Source: a virus. From it: DNA of 45,011 nt. Location of the stretch: positions 1 through 45,011 of IMG/VR virus record IMGVR_UViG_3300029999_000133. One strand, written 5' to 3'. The notes under the pieces are model-generated. The model was not told the origin of the DNA, made no database searches, and was given only the letters and a program-made list of their open reading frames with translations. The translations under genes were made by a program, and so were the position numbers. This document shows, piece by piece, positions 41,426-45,011 of this stretch. Each line of letters begins with the position of its first letter. The first letter of the stretch is position 1.

Positions 41426-44161
41426 TCATGCGTGTGCGTTCTTGGTCAGGCCCAGGCGTTCGGTGAGGAACTTCCAGGCGTTTTCGCGTTGTTCCGGGTC
41501 AGTGCTGTTCTGCCACTGCTCGTACATGGCCTTGTAGGCCACGTCCTGCACGCCCGCCGGGCGTTCGGGACTGTCCAGCATCCCCGCCGGGGGTGCTGTG
41601 GTCTTGTTGAGGGCGACGCCGCGGTAGGCGGCGACCCTGGGGTCAGGCTGGTCAGCCATCGCGTCGAGGAGTTTCTGCTGGGCGTCGAGGCGCTCAATGA
41701 GGGGTGCCTGAGCCTCGGCGACGGCGGACTTGATGAGGTCCGGGTTGAACGCTTTGAGGGTGGCCCCGACGGCATCGCCTTCGACAACCGTGAGTGGCTC
41801 GGCGGTGTTCGCACCACCACCACCACCGGCCGCCTTGGTGACCGGCTCGGGTAGCGGCTCCATGCCAAGATCGGCCCGCGCGGAGTTGACGGGGTAGCCC
41901 TTGATGATGGCGTCGAGGAGTTCCCGCTGCTGCTTCCGGGCTGCCTTCCGGGCCGCCTTAGCGGTGGCTGCGGCCTCCTCGAACTCGGTCACGCTGTTCG
42001 CGATGACCTCATCTGCGGCTGCCTTGGTGGCGCCGTGCGGGACGGGACCGCCGACACCCGCGGGGACAGGCCGGGCGTTCGACGGGGGCTCCCCCATCCG
42101 GCCGGGGCCGGCCATGGGGCACAGGTCGGGGAAGGTGGAGGCGATGTGGTCGTGCATGTTCCTCATGGCCTGCTGGGCGTTCTGCCGTTGCACCTGCGTG
42201 TAGTACACGCGGGACGGGACACCGGGCACCTCGGGGGCCGCGAGGGGCATGGGGTGGCCGGGGTCGTTGTCCGGGGAGTCCGCGGCATGCCCGTCGGTGA
42301 TGAGGTCCCGCTGGTAGCCGGATGCGGCGATGTGCTCCGGGTGGATCGGAGACGTGTGCGGTGCGGCGTGGCCGGGGGACAGGGCACCGTGCCCGGCGGT
42401 GATGGGTGGCCGCTTGAACCGTTCCGCGGACAACTCGCCCGGGGTGGGGGCGGATCCGGGGCCGGGGTTCGCGTCCTTGAACGCCTTGAACGCCTCGTGA
42501 CGGAGTTCGTCGGCGAGGCCGGGGGTGACGGCTTTCAGGGTGACGGCGGTCTCCACGAGTTTGCCCGCTTCTTGTGCCTGCTCCAGTGCTCCCGTCGTCG
42601 CGGCTGAGAGGGTTTTGTCGAGCCACGACTGAATGTTGATCGCGGAGAAGTCCACGCCGGGGTAGCTCTTGGCGACGTCGGCGGGGGCGTACGCGGCGCA
42701 GGTGAGGTCATGGAGCGTCCCCATCTCGCTGTCCACGCCGAGCGCCTTGTGGCGGGCGGCCACAGCCATCACCGCGGCGTCATCGTCTGCTTTGACGCTG
42801 GAGTCGGGGACGGTGGGCAGGCCGGCGTCGTGCTCGAGGGATTCGATTGCGGGGCCGTCCGGTTCCCGGTGCGGCGGCGCGGGTTCGATGTGCTCACCGG
42901 TCACCCCATCGCCCGGGGTGGGCTCAGCGGCTTTCTTCGCCATCATGGGGGCGCCGCATTTGCCGCAGAACTTGGCCTTGGCCTTGTTCATGCCCTTGCA
43001 CTTGGGGCACGGGATCTTGGGCTTCTTGGCCATGTCCGGCGCGGCAGCCTTCTCTTCGGCTGCGGCCTCAGGGGTGGCGGCCTTGTCCATGGCGTCAGCG
43101 TCGGAGTCGGTGTCGTCGTCGTCCCCGTCGTTGTGGTGCAACTGCGGGGCGTCACCGCCGTCGTCCTTCACGACAGCGGCGGGGGCCGCGACGGCATCGG
43201 GCTCGGTGGGCATCGCCTTGGCGGCATCCACGTCATCGGCCTTCTTCGCGTCGTCCTCATCCAGTGGGTTAGCCACACCGAGCTCCTTAGCGCGCCGCGC
43301 GATCAGGGTCCGGGCCGCCCCGGTGTCCCCGTGGCCCGACCGGGCGAGGGTGGCGGCGTTTCCGAGATCCTCGGCGTTCTCAATCGGGTAGGACAGGTTG
43401 GGTAGTGCTTTGCCTTCGCTGGCCAGCCGGCGGCGGGTCGCAGTGTCGATGTTCCGTTTGAAAACGGCTTCCTCGGTCGCGGTCATGGCCTTGAAGACGT
43501 CCAGTTCGCGGTCCCCGGCGGTCTCGCGGTGCTTGAGCAGTTTCGCGAGGTCGCCGGGTGAGAAGGTGATCTGCGCGGACGTGGGCACGTCCACATTCAC
43601 CGTGTCGGCCTTGGTGAGCAGGTCGTCGGCGCCGATGACTTTGCCGGTGAACTCGCATGTCCCGTCCCCGGCGGCCTTGGCGATCTGCATGTAGCAGGAA
43701 CGGTTCGCGGGCCGGTCCACGAGGGAAATCTCGGCGAGCTCGCCGCCTTTGATGATGCCGTTGCGGGCTTTGCCAGTGACGTCCCGGACGATCAGCGGTT
43801 TCGCGATCCCCACGGAGAACGCCCGCAGGTGCCCCTTCCTGACGAGCCGCTGGGCGACCGGCTCATCGATGGCGGCCTTCACCCAGTGGGCGCCGTCCCC
43901 GTCCCGGTCGATCTCGACTTTGACACCGGATCCGGCGGGGTCACGCTGGGAGTTGTGCTGGACGCGCACGTTGGGGCCGGTGGAGAACCAGGATTTGAGG
44001 GCCTCACCGGACCAGTCCTTGTCGACCACCTGCTCATCCGAATCAACGTCGGGGGTGGTGGCCTTGCCGTAGACGTAGAGCGTGTCCCCGTCTTCCTCCA
44101 TCTTCTCGATGGGGAATGAGGTGTAGACGATCTCCTGGTCTGGTGCGAGGGTCGCGGTCAT
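41426..44161 (-). CDS. Prohead protease fused to scaffold-like region, 911 aa
   Basis: AAGGAGG before the ATG. Residues 1-160 are an HK97-type (S78) prohead protease: VRVQHNSQRDPAG holds the catalytic His, HLRAFSVGIAKP the catalytic Ser, and LAEISLVDRPANRSC the third conserved block. From about 165 the chain is Ala/Asp/Lys-rich and largely helical, as in scaffolds, with an acidic stretch (DDGGDAPQLHHNDGDDDD). Near 385-410 is a double CxxC zinc ribbon (CPKCKGMNKAKAKFCGKCG). The last 350 residues are helical (TATAKAARKAARKQQRELL). Fusion of protease and scaffold is known in phages; the zinc ribbon inside is unusual. Confidence 0.85.
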   Translation of the reverse strand: MTATLAPDQEIVYTSFPIEKMEEDGDTLYVYGKATTPDVDSDEQVVDKDWSGEALKSWFSTGPNVRVQHNSQRDPAGSGVKVEIDRDGDGAHWVKAAIDEPVAQRLVRKGHLRAFSVGIAKPLIVRDVTGKARNGIIKGGELAEISLVDRPANRSCYMQIAKAAGDGTCEFTGKVIGADDLLTKADTVNVDVPTSAQITFSPGDLAKLLKHRETAGDRELDVFKAMTATEEAVFKRNIDTATRRRLASEGKALPNLSYPIENAEDLGNAATLARSGHGDTGAARTLIARRAKELGVANPLDEDDAKKADDVDAAKAMPTEPDAVAAPAAVVKDDGGDAPQLHHNDGDDDDTDSDADAMDKAATPEAAAEEKAAAPDMAKKPKIPCPKCKGMNKAKAKFCGKCGAPMMAKKAAEPTPGDGVTGEHIEPAPPHREPDGPAIESLEHDAGLPTVPDSSVKADDDAAVMAVAARHKALGVDSEMGTLHDLTCAAYAPADVAKSYPGVDFSAINIQSWLDKTLSAATTGALEQAQEAGKLVETAVTLKAVTPGLADELRHEAFKAFKDANPGPGSAPTPGELSAERFKRPPITAGHGALSPGHAAPHTSPIHPEHIAASGYQRDLITDGHAADSPDNDPGHPMPLAAPEVPGVPSRVYYTQVQRQNAQQAMRNMHDHIASTFPDLCPMAGPGRMGEPPSNARPVPAGVGGPVPHGATKAAADEVIANSVTEFEEAAATAKAARKAARKQQRELLDAIIKGYPVNSARADLGMEPLPEPVTKAAGGGGGANTAEPLTVVEGDAVGATLKAFNPDLIKSAVAEAQAPLIERLDAQQKLLDAMADQPDPRVAAYRGVALNKTTAPPAGMLDSPERPAGVQDVAYKAMYEQWQNSTDPEQRENAWKFLTERLGLTKNAHA

Positions 44162-44214
44162 GCCGGCCTCCTTGCTGGGGTACGGGAAGCCCGGTGGCGG
44201 GCATGCGGCGATGA

Positions 44215-44418
44215 CTAGTCGTGGTCTGGCTGAGGCATGTGCTCGGTTCGCGCCCGTACCATCCAGCGGTGGCCGGGATGGTCATCACCGAATGGGAGCA
44301 CGTAGCCGGCGTCGGTCCAGACGATGCCGGCGTGCAGGTTCGTGATGGGGAGCCCGGCCTGTTCGGCGGCGTTCAGGGCGTCAGCGACAGCGGCGAGCAG
44401 GCGGGCAGCGTGAGTCAC
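44215..44418 (-). CDS. Small hypothetical protein, 67 aa
   Basis: GTG overlapping the upstream stop (GTGA). Product begins MTHAARLLAAVADALNAAEQ, then GLPITNLHAGIVWTDAGYVL and ends RTEHMPQPDHD. One helix followed by strands; soluble. I recall similar short proteins in actinophage head modules, without function. Confidence 0.6.
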   Translation of the reverse strand: MTHAARLLAAVADALNAAEQAGLPITNLHAGIVWTDAGYVLPFGDDHPGHRWMVRARTEHMPQPDHD

Positions 44419-45011
44419 GTTGTCCAGGCGTAGAACCGGTCACCGGCCACGTTCGTGATCGTGCCGATCGTCCCGCCTAGGCCTGGTGGGGTGGTCTGAC
44501 TGGCCGAGGAGGTGCCCTGCAGGATCGGGGCAACACCGGTCACCCCGCCGACCGCGGGTGGGCCACCCGAAAACTCCCCGGATGTGCCCGTGAATGTGAT
44601 GCACAGGGCGACGTAGTACAGGCCACCGTAGGTGGTGGTGTAGGTGCCGCCGGACGTGACAGGCAACGTGAATGTGGTGAACGTGGTTCCCCAGTTACCT
44701 GAGGTCTGATCCGCTGCGACAGCCCGCACGATGCGGCTGGAGTCCGTCAGCGCATACCAGCCGTGGGTGACGTCCACGGTGGTGAATGCGGTGCCGCCGA
44801 TCTGCATGCTGATGTTGTTGACCGGCAGGCCTTTGGGCAGCGGGATCGCCGAGACGTACACCTGCTCGGAGGTCAGGGTGCCAATGTATGTTGTCGCCTG
44901 CGCCCGGGGGAACGCTTCCCCTGTCGCCCCGCTGGGAGCGAGGTACAGGGATAGGTCAGCGTTGTTCTGGTGGACGTGCCCTGAGTCGGCCCATAGTCCG
45001 TTCGACCCGGC
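44415..45011 (-). CDS. Fibre/appendage-like virion protein (partial at window edge)
   Basis: The frame is open to the right edge, so the N-terminus is missing; 198 residues are visible. Beta-rich and Thr/Gly/Ser-rich (NNADLSLYLAPSGATGEAFP, TFTLPVTSGGTYTTTYGGLY, ALCITFTGTSGEFSGG). The pattern is like the C1q-type and jelly-roll domains of phage fibres, such as the one at 18091-20364. A fibre-like gene upstream of the prohead protease may encode a head fibre rather than a tail fibre. Family not identified. Confidence 0.6.
   Translation of the reverse strand, partial: AGSNGLWADSGHVHQNNADLSLYLAPSGATGEAFPRAQATTYIGTLTSEQVYVSAIPLPKGLPVNNISMQIGGTAFTTVDVTHGWYALTDSSRIVRAVAADQTSGNWGTTFTTFTLPVTSGGTYTTTYGGLYYVALCITFTGTSGEFSGGPPAVGGVTGVAPILQGTSSASQTTPPGLGGTIGTITNVAGDRFYAWTT

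Overview
The window is high in G+C (about two thirds by eye). It carries families typical of actinomycetes and their phages (DUF6221-like, DUF6131-like, endonuclease VII and SAP-type proteins, many GTG starts, AGGAGG-type ribosome sites). I read it as most of the left half of a temperate tailed phage (siphovirus-like) or prophage of an actinomycete. Streptomyces or a relative is plausible, but the sequence alone does not fix the genus. Terminase and portal are not present and should lie beyond the right edge.

Layout from left to right. 1-3952 (+): a secreted collagen-like protein, a polyprenol-phosphate-mannose-synthase-like GT2, an extended sugar epimerase/dehydratase, a tiny zinc-ribbon protein and a ParB-like DGQHR protein. 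3969-6213 (-): a small protein, then an integrase translationally coupled to an endonuclease VII. 6381-7547 (+): a lone GT4 glycosyltransferase. 7555-13555 (-): eleven tightly overlapping genes, including a GT17-type transferase, an epimerase, a methyltransferase, two paralogous GNT-I-like transferases, a metallophosphoesterase and small zinc-ribbon or unknown proteins. This looks like a glycan-tailoring operon. 13590-13623 is a strong terminator separating it from the structural and lysis genes.

13670-18094 (-) is a lysis and membrane cassette: holin-like and other small membrane proteins, a peptidoglycan-binding endolysin, a candidate cysteine peptidase and a VIT/CCC1-like membrane protein. 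18091-31442 (-) is the tail tip and tail: a C1q-like fibre protein, a 2012-residue protein with a huge glycine-rich core, the tape measure, a gp10-like protein and the tail-assembly chaperone pair joined by a -1 frameshift. 32079-45011 (-) holds the major tail protein, tail terminator, connector, decoration-like proteins, major capsid protein, a protease-scaffold fusion, a small protein and a fibre-like fragment.

Three points stand out. (1) The major capsid gene is split by a well-formed group I intron (P1, P10, P/Q/R/S elements, terminal G) that carries a LAGLIDADG endonuclease gene on the opposite strand. (2) The structural operon, read on the minus strand, is punctuated by small plus-strand genes (HNH endonuclease, 60-, 54- and 88-residue proteins) and by a tRNA-like RNA with a greatly enlarged anticodon loop. 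(3) The virus carries an unusually rich sugar-modification set that could glycosylate its own virion proteins or alter the host envelope. The connector gene also has an 11-nt frame-disrupting insert that may be mutation, error or translational recoding.
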